Part shown: positions 1 through 5,113 of the stretch, piece after piece | How the letters are laid out: each line of letters begins with the position of its first letter | How positions within the stretch are numbered: the first letter of the stretch is position 1 | Assembly (NCBI GenBank): GCA_946409145.1 | Contig: CAMJVA010000119.1 | Coordinates: forward strand, 1-5,238 | DNA length: 5,238 nt | Direction of reading: 5' to 3' | DNA from: an uncultured Enterococcus sp. | GTDB taxonomy: Bacteria; Bacillota; Bacilli; Lactobacillales; Enterococcaceae | The notes under the pieces: model-generated | The model's input: only the letters and a program-made list of their open reading frames with translations | What the model was told of the DNA's origin: nothing | Database searches by the model: none | Translations under genes and position numbers: made by a program

Positions 1-805
1 TAATTTGTAAAATACTCTCCCAAGTTAAATCTGTTTTTGTATTTTCTTTTACTGCTTTTAAAATATTTTTATAAGAGCTTAAAGAATTAAAAGAAAGAAT
101 TTTTTTTGCCATTAAAGACACTACTTCTCGTTGACGATTTTGCCGACCCATATCTCCATTAGGATCTCCCATTTGGGTTTTACTATCGTATTTTCGATAT
201 CTAGCATAAGATAAAGCTTCCCGCCCTGTTAAAGTATATTCTCCAGGAAGAAGTTCTACTCCATCTAATTCAAAATGATACTGATTAGACACTTTAATTC
301 CCCCAATGGCATCTACTAAATCAGAAAATCCTTCCATGTTAATGGTTAAATAATGATGAAGTGGAATATCTAATAAAGCTTCCACTGAATCCATAGCCAT
401 AGCCACATCCCCAAAAGCATAGGCATGATTTAATTTGTCATAGGTCCCATGACCGACTATTTTTGTATAAATATCTCGATCTAAACTTAAAAGAGTCGTT
501 TGTTTAGTGACTGGATTGACCGTCACCACCATCATTGTGTCTGAACGACCTTGCTCGGTTCTACCTAAATCTCCTGTATCCACTCCTAAAAGCAACATTG
601 AAAAAGGTTCAGTCGCCGAAAAATTTACTGGAATGTCAGCATTCACCATTGGATTTTTTCGAGGAACTTTTTCATAAATTGTATCAGCAGTGGCATTAGC
701 GAGTTTGGCAGATTTTAAAGCAAATAAACAAACGCCTCCTACAAAAATAACAAATAAAGTAGTTAAAAATAAAATAATTTTTTGGGTTTTAGAAAAGTTT
801 TTCAT
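1..805 (-). CDS. LytR-CpsA-Psr (LCP) family cell-wall polymer ligase, C-terminus outside window
   Basis: LCP enzymes sit in the membrane with the catalytic domain outside and transfer lipid-linked glycopolymers (teichoic acids, capsule) onto peptidoglycan. Reading the minus strand from ATG at 805-803 gives 268 codons without a stop up to the window edge; family members usually run 300-400 residues, so the C-terminus is missing only because of the window. Visible parts: a short basic N-terminus, one membrane segment at about residues 10-30, then the LCP domain. The domain shows LLLGVD (D76), GRSD (R87, D89), LDRD (R110), KLNHAYAFG (124-132), IGGIKV (167-172), an R-x-R pair (R202, R204) and DPNGDMGRQNRQRE (214-227). 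These are the acidic and arginine positions that bind Mg2+ and the polyprenyl pyrophosphate in this family. The start is supported by AAGGAG at 811-816, 5 bases upstream. The gene is transcribed divergently from the importer operon. Which polymer it handles cannot be told from sequence. Confidence 0.93.
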   Translation of the reverse strand, partial: MKNFSKTQKIILFLTTLFVIFVGGVCLFALKSAKLANATADTIYEKVPRKNPMVNADIPVNFSATEPFSMLLLGVDTGDLGRTEQGRSDTMMVVTVNPVTKQTTLLSLDRDIYTKIVGHGTYDKLNHAYAFGDVAMAMDSVEALLDIPLHHYLTINMEGFSDLVDAIGGIKVSNQYHFELDGVELLPGEYTLTGREALSYARYRKYDSKTQMGDPNGDMGRQNRQREVVSLMAKKILSFNSLSSYKNILKAVKENTKTDLTWESILQI

Positions 806-875
806 ATTTTCTCCTTTGTTTTCACTTCTTCAACAGAGTAAAGGAAAAATATTTAATAACCCAGTTTATTATTTA

Positions 876-904
876 ATTATGACAAAGTATTTATTGTTTT
901 CTAA
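876..904 (-). promoter_or_regulatory. Candidate LCP promoter with extended -10
   Basis: On the minus strand, TG (884-883), one base, then CATAAT (881-876) forms an extended -10 with one mismatch to consensus. A weak -35 (TTAGAA, 904-899) lies 17 bases upstream. The leader would be about 64 bases. It competes with the alternative promoter at 898-927. In DNA this AT-rich, such matches arise easily by chance. Confidence 0.35.
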
Positions 905-927
905 AGTTTTCTTAAATTTTTTGTCAA
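898..927 (-). promoter_or_regulatory. Alternative LCP promoter with perfect -35
   Basis: A perfect TTGACA on the minus strand (927-922) is followed after 18 bases by TAGAAA (903-898), a 4-of-6 match to the -10 consensus. The -35 is strong and the -10 poor, so this may be used alone or not at all. It overlaps the other candidate at 876-904. Confidence 0.35.
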
Positions 928-949
928 AAACCTTTTTATTTTCACGTGT

Positions 950-968
950 ATGTTAGATAACCTAACAT
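950..968. promoter_or_regulatory. GlnR/TnrA-type nitrogen operator
   Basis: The sequence ATGTTAGATAACCTAACAT is a perfect 7-bp inverted repeat with a 5-base spacer. It matches the core GlnR operator TGTNA-N7-TNACA exactly, including the flanking A and T seen in streptococcal sites. It agrees with the longer Bacillus TnrA/GlnR consensus at all but one position. It lies 6 bases upstream of the -35 of the strong importer promoter and is centred about 51 bases before the predicted transcription start. GlnR is the glutamine-synthetase-responsive regulator of nitrogen genes in lactic acid bacteria, and glutamine/glutamate importers are typical targets. The match and spacing are directly visible; binding by GlnR is inferred. 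Confidence 0.8.
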
Positions 969-974
969 GAGAAA

Positions 975-1003
975 TTGACGAGAAATTTCCCTTCTGTTAT
1001 AAT
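975..1003 (+). promoter_or_regulatory. Main importer operon promoter (P1)
   Basis: TTGACG (975-980) and TATAAT (998-1003) are separated by the ideal 17 bases. A TG at 995-996 adds an extended -10 element. This is a near-consensus sigma-A promoter with a predicted start near 1010, giving a leader of about 110 bases before the ATPase gene. The GlnR-type box sits just upstream. Confidence 0.8.
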
Positions 1004-1040
1004 TTTTCTTAAAGTGTAACTATTATTCCCTTGAAATAGT

Positions 1041-1079
1041 CAATTTTTTCAAAATAATTTTTTAATTTTTGAAAAATTG
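1041..1079. repeat. AT-rich imperfect inverted repeat between P1 and P2
   Basis: Bases 1041-1054 and 1066-1079 are complementary over 13 pairs with one bulged T at 1049 and a 12-base loop. Only two pairs are G-C, so the RNA hairpin would be weak. In DNA the right arm ends on the TG of the P2 extended -10. It could affect P2 activity or the P1 leader, or it may simply reflect A- and T-tracts. Confidence 0.4.
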
Positions 1080-1086
1080 GTATAAT
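1078..1086 (+). promoter_or_regulatory. Second, gene-proximal importer promoter (P2)
   Basis: TGG followed by TATAAT is a perfect extended -10 element (TGnTATAAT). No good -35 lies upstream: the bases 17 away are a run of T. Extended -10 promoters can work without a -35. The predicted start near 1093 would give a leader of about 28 bases ending in the ATPase ribosome binding site. P2 would lie well downstream of the GlnR-type box and might provide basal, nitrogen-independent expression. Confidence 0.55.
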
Positions 1087-1105
1087 AATTTTATGCTACA
1101 TTTTC

Positions 1106-1123
1106 AGAAAGGATGATTTTATG
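1106..1123 (+). promoter_or_regulatory. Translation start region of the ATPase gene, copy 1 of a duplicated 18-mer
   Basis: AGAAAGGATGATTTTATG contains the Shine-Dalgarno core AAAGGA and ends in the ATG of the ATPase gene. The identical 18 bases recur at 2690-2707 in front of the first permease. The other two operon genes instead use AAGGAGG fused to the preceding stop codon. Confidence 0.8.
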
Positions 1124-1849
1124 ATTAATATTTCTAACATCAATAAATATTATGGAGACCATCACGTACTAAAAAACATCAATTTAACGATTGAAGACGG
1201 GGAAAAAGTAGTCATTATTGGACCATCTGGCTCAGGAAAATCAACTTTAATTCGTTGTATTAACCGTTTAGAAACTGTGTCTGATGGAAAAATTGAAATT
1301 AACGGCATTGATATTACAGATAAAAAAGCGCCGATTAATAAAATTAGAACCGGGGTTCAAATGGTGTTTCAAGGATTTAATTTATACGCCCATAAAACAG
1401 TGCTAGAAAATCTCACATTAGCACCTATTAAAGTAAAAGGTGTCAAAAAATCCGAAGCCGAAAAAACCGGAATGGAATATTTAGAACGCATTGGTTTAGG
1501 AGATAAAGCCAACAGCTACCCTAGCCAACTTTCTGGAGGTCAACAACAACGAGTGGCCATTGCCCGGGCTTTAAATATGCATCCTGAAGTCATTTTATTT
1601 GACGAACCTACTTCTGCTTTAGATCCAGAAATGATTCAAGAAGTTTTAGATGTTATGGTGGATCTTTCAGAGATGAATATTACTATGGTTGTAGTAACTC
1701 ATGAAATGGGCTTTGCTAGAGAAGTAGCGGACAAAGTTGTCTTTATGGCAGATGGAGAAATTGTTTCTCAAGCTCCTCCAGAAGAATTTTTCCAAGAAGA
1801 TCAAGGAAGTCGGGTCACAAGTTTCCTTTCTAAGATCCTACACAAGTAA
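1121..1849 (+). CDS. glnQ: Polar amino-acid ABC importer, ATP-binding subunit (GlnQ type)
   Basis: This cytoplasmic ATPase energises amino-acid import by dimerising under the permease pair. The 242-residue length is the same as B. subtilis GlnQ and normal for the family. All ABC motifs are intact in order: Walker A GPSGSGKST (34-42), Q-loop Q84, signature LSGGQQQ (137-143), Walker B VILFDEP (157-163, catalytic E162), D-loop SALD (165-168) and switch histidine H194. The C-terminus (about 205-242, with GEIVSQAPPEEFF) is the usual helical tail of the polar amino-acid group. The ATG at 1121 follows AGAAAGGA with good spacing, and the ABC domain begins at once. It is the first gene of the four-gene operon; its stop codon overlaps the ribosome binding site of the next gene. 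Expression probably comes from P1 and P2, with nitrogen control through the box at 950-968. The symbol follows operon order and homology and does not settle the substrate. Confidence 0.95.
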   Translation: MINISNINKYYGDHHVLKNINLTIEDGEKVVIIGPSGSGKSTLIRCINRLETVSDGKIEINGIDITDKKAPINKIRTGVQMVFQGFNLYAHKTVLENLTLAPIKVKGVKKSEAEKTGMEYLERIGLGDKANSYPSQLSGGQQQRVAIARALNMHPEVILFDEPTSALDPEMIQEVLDVMVDLSEMNITMVVVTHEMGFAREVADKVVFMADGEIVSQAPPEEFFQEDQGSRVTSFLSKILHK

Positions 1850-1861
1850 GGAGGCTAACCT

Positions 1862-2686
1862 ATGAAGAAAAAAATATTATTTTTGAGTTTATTCATGACC
1901 ACTATTTTTTTAGTTGCTTGCAGTACTTCTAAAGATGCCACAGAAAAAACTTCCACTGAAATCACTCCAGAAACCATTGCTCAAAGAGGCAAATTAAAAG
2001 TGGGCGTTAAACTAGATGTTCCGGGTTTTGGTTATGAAGATCCAGATACGGGAAAAATGGAAGGAATGGAAGTAGATTTAGCTAAAAAACTAGCAGAAAA
2101 AATAACTGGCAGTGAAGATAACGTGGAATTTGTAGGGGTTTCAGCTAAAACTCGCGGTCCTCTTTTAGACAATGGAGAAATTGATATGGTTATTGCCACT
2201 TTCACTATTACAGAAGACCGGAAAAAATCTTACAATTTTACAACGCCGTACTACACAGATGAAGTAGGCTTTTTAGTTCGAAAAGAAGATGGTTTCACGG
2301 ATCTTGCTTCTTTAAATGAAAAAAGAATTGGCGTCTCTCAAGGGGCAACTACTAAACAGTCCATTGAAGAAGAAGGAGCTAAAGATGATTTAACTTTTAA
2401 ATTTTTAGAGTTTGGGCCTTATCCCATGTTAAAACTGGCTTTAAGCGCCAAAAGAATTGATGCTTTTTCCGTGGACAAATCTATTTTATTAGGTTATGTG
2501 GACGATGAAACAGAAATTTTAGATATTGGTTTTTCTCCTCAAGAATATGGCATTGCCACAAAACTTTCCAATAAAGCTTTAGGAAGTTATTTAGATGAAA
2601 GTATTGTTCAATGGAAAAATGACGGTACCATGGATAAAATTTTAACAAAATGGAACATTGTGGACACCTCAAAAAGTACTGATTAA
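1862..2686 (+). CDS. glnH: Amino-acid-binding lipoprotein of the ABC importer, PEB1-like
   Basis: This is the solute-binding protein (SBP family 3) that captures the amino acid outside the cell. Residues 1-19 form a lipoprotein signal peptide with lipobox LVAC, so C20 is the lipidated first residue. A short S/T/E-rich linker (about 21-35) follows, then the two-lobed binding domain (about 40-265). Key sites: K50 in VGVKLDVPGFGY, AKTRGPLLDNG (95-105), R120 in TITEDR (expected to hold the substrate carboxylate), NFTTPYY (125-131) and D205 in DAFSVDKSILLGY (expected to hold the amino group). From memory, the AKTRGPLLDNG and DAFSVDKSILLGYVDD stretches match Campylobacter PEB1, an aspartate/glutamate binder, better than B. 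subtilis GlnH. Glutamate or aspartate is therefore a real alternative to glutamine. The length of 274 is normal. AAGGAGG (1848-1854) overlaps the glnQ stop and lies 7 bases before the ATG. The gene symbol is by operon position. Confidence 0.93.
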   Translation: MKKKILFLSLFMTTIFLVACSTSKDATEKTSTEITPETIAQRGKLKVGVKLDVPGFGYEDPDTGKMEGMEVDLAKKLAEKITGSEDNVEFVGVSAKTRGPLLDNGEIDMVIATFTITEDRKKSYNFTTPYYTDEVGFLVRKEDGFTDLASLNEKRIGVSQGATTKQSIEEEGAKDDLTFKFLEFGPYPMLKLALSAKRIDAFSVDKSILLGYVDDETEILDIGFSPQEYGIATKLSNKALGSYLDESIVQWKNDGTMDKILTKWNIVDTSKSTD

Positions 2687-2689
2687 AAG

Positions 2690-2707
2690 AGAAAGGATGA
2701 TTTTATG
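2690..2707 (+). promoter_or_regulatory. Translation start region of the first permease, copy 2 of the 18-mer
   Basis: This is AGAAAGGATGATTTTATG, identical to 1106-1123, including the Shine-Dalgarno core and the ATG of the permease. It fixes the permease start at 2705. The 18-base gap between the binding-protein stop and this ATG contains no terminator or promoter. Confidence 0.8.
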
Positions 2708-3415
2708 CACAATTTTTATTTAGGCTTCTCTTCTCCTTTTTCTGGAGACGGTCCTTTTGCCGGTTATAAATGGGAAGCTTTATTTCAAGATCAAGGAATT
2801 TTTTGGCAAGCTTTTTTCTATACTTTATTTTTAGCCATAGGGGCGCTCATTATTGCGGTCGTTTTAGGAATTGTTTTTGGCTTAATGTCTACTAGTGAAA
2901 ACAAACATTTAAAACGCATTGCTGGAATTTATGTACAATTTTTTCAAAATACACCCTTATTAATTCAAATGTTTTTTGTTTATTTTGGTCTACCACTTTT
3001 TGGGATTGTTTTAAATGTGGGAACCATTGGTATTTTATGTACCGGGATTTATCACGGGGCTTATGTTTCTGAAGTCATTCGTTCCGGAATTGCTTCTGTT
3101 CCAAAAGGTCAATCAGAAGCTGCGATTTCTCAAGGATTAACTTATACTCAGCGAATGAAAGAAATTATTCTCCCTCAAGCTTGGCGAATTTTCTTACCAC
3201 CTTTTACAAACCAAGTAGTTTCTTTGATTAAAAATACTTCTTTAGTGGCTTTAGTAGCTGGTCCTGACATTATGTTTGTGGCTAATTCTTGGTCAGGTTA
3301 TAATTTATACTACGGTCCAGCTTTTGTTTTTGCTGGAGCACTGTATTTTATTTTATGTTTTCCCTTGGCTAAATTGGCCGCTTACTTTGAAAAGAAAAAT
3401 AAAAATGCTTATTAA
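2705..3415 (+). CDS. glnM: Amino-acid ABC importer permease, first subunit
   Basis: This integral membrane subunit forms one half of the translocation channel. Its 236 residues include an N-terminal stretch of about 30 residues rich in G, F and P, then about five hydrophobic segments (roughly 33-60, 84-102, 103-120, 172-192 and 203-225). The permease signature is clear: QNTPLLIQMFF (81-91), typical of the His/Glu/Gln/Arg permease group, and the EAA coupling loop at 138-157 (EAA...G...ILP), which docks on the ATPase. The C-terminus is basic (EKKNKNAY), as expected for a cytoplasmic tail. It lies third in the operon, 18 bases after the binding protein, and its stop overlaps the next ribosome binding site. 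It is similar in kind to the following permease, so the two probably form a heterodimer. Assignment as GlnM rather than GlnP rests on gene order. Confidence 0.92.
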   Translation: MHNFYLGFSSPFSGDGPFAGYKWEALFQDQGIFWQAFFYTLFLAIGALIIAVVLGIVFGLMSTSENKHLKRIAGIYVQFFQNTPLLIQMFFVYFGLPLFGIVLNVGTIGILCTGIYHGAYVSEVIRSGIASVPKGQSEAAISQGLTYTQRMKEIILPQAWRIFLPPFTNQVVSLIKNTSLVALVAGPDIMFVANSWSGYNLYYGPAFVFAGALYFILCFPLAKLAAYFEKKNKNAY

Positions 3416-3426
3416 GGAGGAATTAG

Positions 3427-4092
3427 ATGAGTTTTGCAGAAAGTATGTCCCAATTATTAACTGAAAATAATCTTCTATTCCTTCTTTCAGGTTTAAAAAC
3501 AACGTTGATTATTTCAGTTTCCGCAATTTTATTAAGTATTGTTTTTGGTACAATTTTAGGTGTATTGCGAAATGATGGACCAAAAGTTTTAAAATTTCTA
3601 GCGACTACTTACATTGAAATTGTGAGAAATATTCCAAACTTACTTTGGATTTATGTTGTCTTTATTTTATTTAAATTAAATTCTTATCCAGCAGGAATTG
3701 TGAGTTTTACTATTTTCACCTCTGCAGCTATTGGAGAAATTCTTCGCGGCGGCTTAAATGCTGTTAAAGAAGGACAAAAAGAAGCCGCTGCTTCCCAAGG
3801 ATTTAATAAATTTCAAGTTCTATTGTACATTACCTTGCCTCAAGCTTTTCGCTCTATGTTACCAGGAATTGTCTCTCAGTTTACAACGGTTATTAAAGAT
3901 ACCTCTTTACTGTACTCAGTTATTGCTATTCAAGACTTAACAGGAAAAGCGCAAATTTTAATGGGCAGATATTATGATTTAGGACAAGTCTTTGTTTTAT
4001 ATGGTTTATTAGCGCTTATTTATTTTTTAGTGAACTATCTTTTATCTTTATTTAGTAAATGGCTTTCTAGAAATTGGATTTACCAACGCTAA
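3427..4092 (+). CDS. glnP: Amino-acid ABC importer permease, second subunit
   Basis: This is the second membrane half of the importer. Its 221 residues match the usual length of the family. Hydrophobic segments lie at about 15-45, 70-83, 88-105, 152-170 and 184-208. Family marks are EIVRNIPNLLWIY (64-76), the counterpart of the QNTPLL segment of the other permease, and the EAA loop at 119-138 (EAAASQG...ITLP) that contacts the ATPase. The start is set by AAGGAGG (3414-3420), which overlaps the previous stop and stands 6 bases before the ATG; this suggests coupled translation and equal amounts of both permeases. It is the last gene of the operon, followed by the palindromic terminator 20 bases after its stop. 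There is no fused binding domain, unlike the large GlnP proteins of lactococci and streptococci, where binding domains and permease are one polypeptide. Confidence 0.92.
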   Translation: MSFAESMSQLLTENNLLFLLSGLKTTLIISVSAILLSIVFGTILGVLRNDGPKVLKFLATTYIEIVRNIPNLLWIYVVFILFKLNSYPAGIVSFTIFTSAAIGEILRGGLNAVKEGQKEAAASQGFNKFQVLLYITLPQAFRSMLPGIVSQFTTVIKDTSLLYSVIAIQDLTGKAQILMGRYYDLGQVFVLYGLLALIYFLVNYLLSLFSKWLSRNWIYQR

Positions 4093-4111
4093 AATTCTTA
4101 TAAAAGCTGTC

Positions 4112-4148
4112 AAAAAGACCAGGGAAAATTTTCCCTGGTCTTTTTTTT
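4112..4148. terminator. Perfectly palindromic, probably bidirectional intrinsic terminator
   Basis: The core at 4117-4140 is a perfect 24-bp palindrome: GACCAGGGAAAA (4117-4128) followed by its exact complement. It is flanked by AAAAA (4112-4116) and by eight T residues (4141-4148), so the symmetry extends over 34 bases, 4112-4145. It lies 19 bases after the glnP stop codon and 15 bases after the end of the convergent DUF441 gene. On the plus strand it is a strong hairpin plus T-tract. Read on the minus strand the T-tract is five bases long, so it should also stop transcription of the convergent genes, perhaps less efficiently. Confidence 0.92.
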
Positions 4149-4163
4149 AATAAAAAATTCACC

Positions 4164-4628
4164 TTAAAATTTATCGGCAATTTGTAAAAATAATTGCATC
4201 CCACAATAAGTCAGGCCAGCTGCTATAACAGGACCGGCGGCAACACCCCGAAGGAAAACCACACCAATAATCGTTCCGACCACTAAAGCTACCGTCACTT
4301 CTGGGCTTTGAGAAATTAATCCTACCCCTTTAGCCGAAAGAAGAGCCACCGCAATCCCACAAAAAATCGCAAACCAACCTAAAGGTGAGCGAAAAGCATT
4401 AAGTAAATCTTTTAAACCAATATCTCCAGTTGCAATTGGAATTAAAATCGCCACTGAAATAATAGTCACTCCCCAATTAATACCTTTTGTATTAATTAAG
4501 GTCATAATTTTTTCATTTTGAGGAATTAATTTTAATAATAAAACCACTCCTGCGGCAATGAGTAAACTTTGATTTTTTCCAAAAAAAGCAACTAAGGCAA
4601 TAATCCCTAAAAATAGCCAACTTTCCAC
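4164..4628 (-). CDS. DUF441/UPF0756 family membrane protein
   Basis: This is a small integral membrane protein of the UPF0756 (DUF441) family, widespread in bacteria (E. coli YeaL is a member); its function is unknown. I place the start at GTG 4628-4626, giving 154 residues that begin ESWLFLGIIALVAFFGKNQSL after the initiator, the typical N-terminus of this family as I recall it. AGAGGA (4643-4638) stands 9 bases upstream of that GTG. An in-frame ATG at 4646-4644 would add six residues (MRGSKK) but has only T-rich sequence in front and no Shine-Dalgarno; it overlaps the stop of the upstream acetyltransferase gene as ATGA. Four or five hydrophobic segments cover most of the protein, with the conserved GKNQSLLIA near the start and a glycine-rich C-terminal part (GVVFLRGVAAGPVIAAGLTY). 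It is probably co-transcribed with the acetyltransferase and stops at the shared terminator. Confidence 0.88.
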   Translation of the reverse strand: MESWLFLGIIALVAFFGKNQSLLIAAGVVLLLKLIPQNEKIMTLINTKGINWGVTIISVAILIPIATGDIGLKDLLNAFRSPLGWFAIFCGIAVALLSAKGVGLISQSPEVTVALVVGTIIGVVFLRGVAAGPVIAAGLTYCGMQLFLQIADKF

Positions 4629-4635
4629 TTTCTTA

Positions 4636-4643
4636 CTTCCTCT
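4636..4643 (-). promoter_or_regulatory. Ribosome binding site that decides the DUF441 start
   Basis: AGAGGAAG on the minus strand lies inside the first codons of the longer ATG-started reading and at a suitable distance from GTG 4628-4626. It overlaps the end of the acetyltransferase gene, so translation of the two genes is probably linked. This favours the GTG start over the ATG at 4646. Confidence 0.6.
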
Positions 4644-5113
4644 CATAAAAAAATAGCCAGTTGATAATCATTCACGTATTGTTCATTAATAAAAAATTCT
4701 TTTACTAAACAACCTTCAACTTCAAAACCAACTTTTTTGTACATTTGTAGAGCTTTTTCGTTAGTAGCTAGTACTCGAATACTAATTTTTTTTAGGCCCA
4801 TTTCTTTAGCTTGCACAAAAAACAAGCGTAACATTTTACTTCCAAAACCTTTTTGTCGCTGATTTTTTTTCACAGCAATATCCAACTCACACACATGACT
4901 TCCAGTTGGAAAAGGATATTTTTCTTCCCAACCTAATACACCTACTACTTCTCCATTCTCTTTTGCTAGAAGAGTATTTTTAGATAAACGTTTAAAAAAA
5001 ACTTCTGGATCTGTAGTTTTAAAAGGAGAAGGAGTAGTTTGGAACGTCCAAGAATCTTGGGAAATTTCCATTACTTTTAATAAATCTTCTTCTACAAAGG
5101 GCACTAATTCCAT
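4643..5113 (-). CDS. GNAT family N-acetyltransferase
   Basis: This 156-residue protein is a typical single-domain GNAT enzyme, transferring an acyl group from acyl-CoA to an amine. Visible features: strand GEVVGVLGWEE (54-64), strand VCELDIAVKKN (74-84), the acetyl-CoA pyrophosphate-binding loop RQKGFG (86-91, pattern R-x-x-G-x-G) followed by its helix, strand KKISIRVLATN (108-118), and NEKALQMYKKVGF (118-130) with N118 and Y125, the usual motif B with the likely proton-donor tyrosine. The C-terminal GCLVKEFFINEQYVNDYQLAIFL resembles the RimI/RimJ-like and YkkB-like groups that end in a strand. The substrate cannot be predicted. The ATG at 5113-5111 has GAGGGA a few bases upstream. The stop TGA overlaps the next gene's first in-frame ATG by four bases, and the true start of that gene lies 15 bases beyond the stop. 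Confidence 0.9.
   Translation of the reverse strand: MELVPFVEEDLLKVMEISQDSWTFQTTPSPFKTTDPEVFFKRLSKNTLLAKENGEVVGVLGWEEKYPFPTGSHVCELDIAVKKNQRQKGFGSKMLRLFFVQAKEMGLKKISIRVLATNEKALQMYKKVGFEVEGCLVKEFFINEQYVNDYQLAIFL

Larger units (their letters stand above)
806..1120. other. Divergent intergenic control region
   Basis: This 315-base, very AT-rich stretch separates the LCP gene from the ABC importer operon and contains no convincing gene. It holds the LCP ribosome binding site (811-816), two weak candidate LCP promoters (876-904 and 898-927), a GlnR-type operator (950-968), a strong plus-strand promoter (975-1003), an AT-rich inverted repeat (1041-1079), a second plus-strand extended -10 promoter (1078-1086) and the ATPase ribosome binding site (about 1106-1113). 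Each is listed separately. Confidence 0.85.

Noticed and set aside
690..956. Plus-strand open frame of 88 codons
   Set aside because: It begins antisense to the LCP coding region and runs through the AT-rich control region. It has no ribosome binding site and a low-complexity F/K/L-rich product. The LCP protein on the other strand is clearly real.
950..968. Palindrome as a DtxR/MntR-type metal operator
   Set aside because: The minus strand contains TTAGGTTA, which recalls metal-regulator boxes, but the full TGTNA-N7-TNACA fit and the neighbouring amino-acid importer make a GlnR-type site a much better explanation.
2481..2672. Minus-strand open frame of 63 codons
   Set aside because: It lies wholly antisense to the conserved C-terminal part of the binding protein and has no recognisable product.
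3276..3464. Plus-strand frame of 62 codons bridging the two permeases
   Set aside because: It overlaps both permease genes in another frame. The permease reading has the conserved residues and the good ribosome binding site at 3414-3420.
3758..3940. Plus-strand frame of 60 codons inside the second permease
   Set aside because: It is a shifted reading of the EAA-loop region of the permease, with no own start signal.
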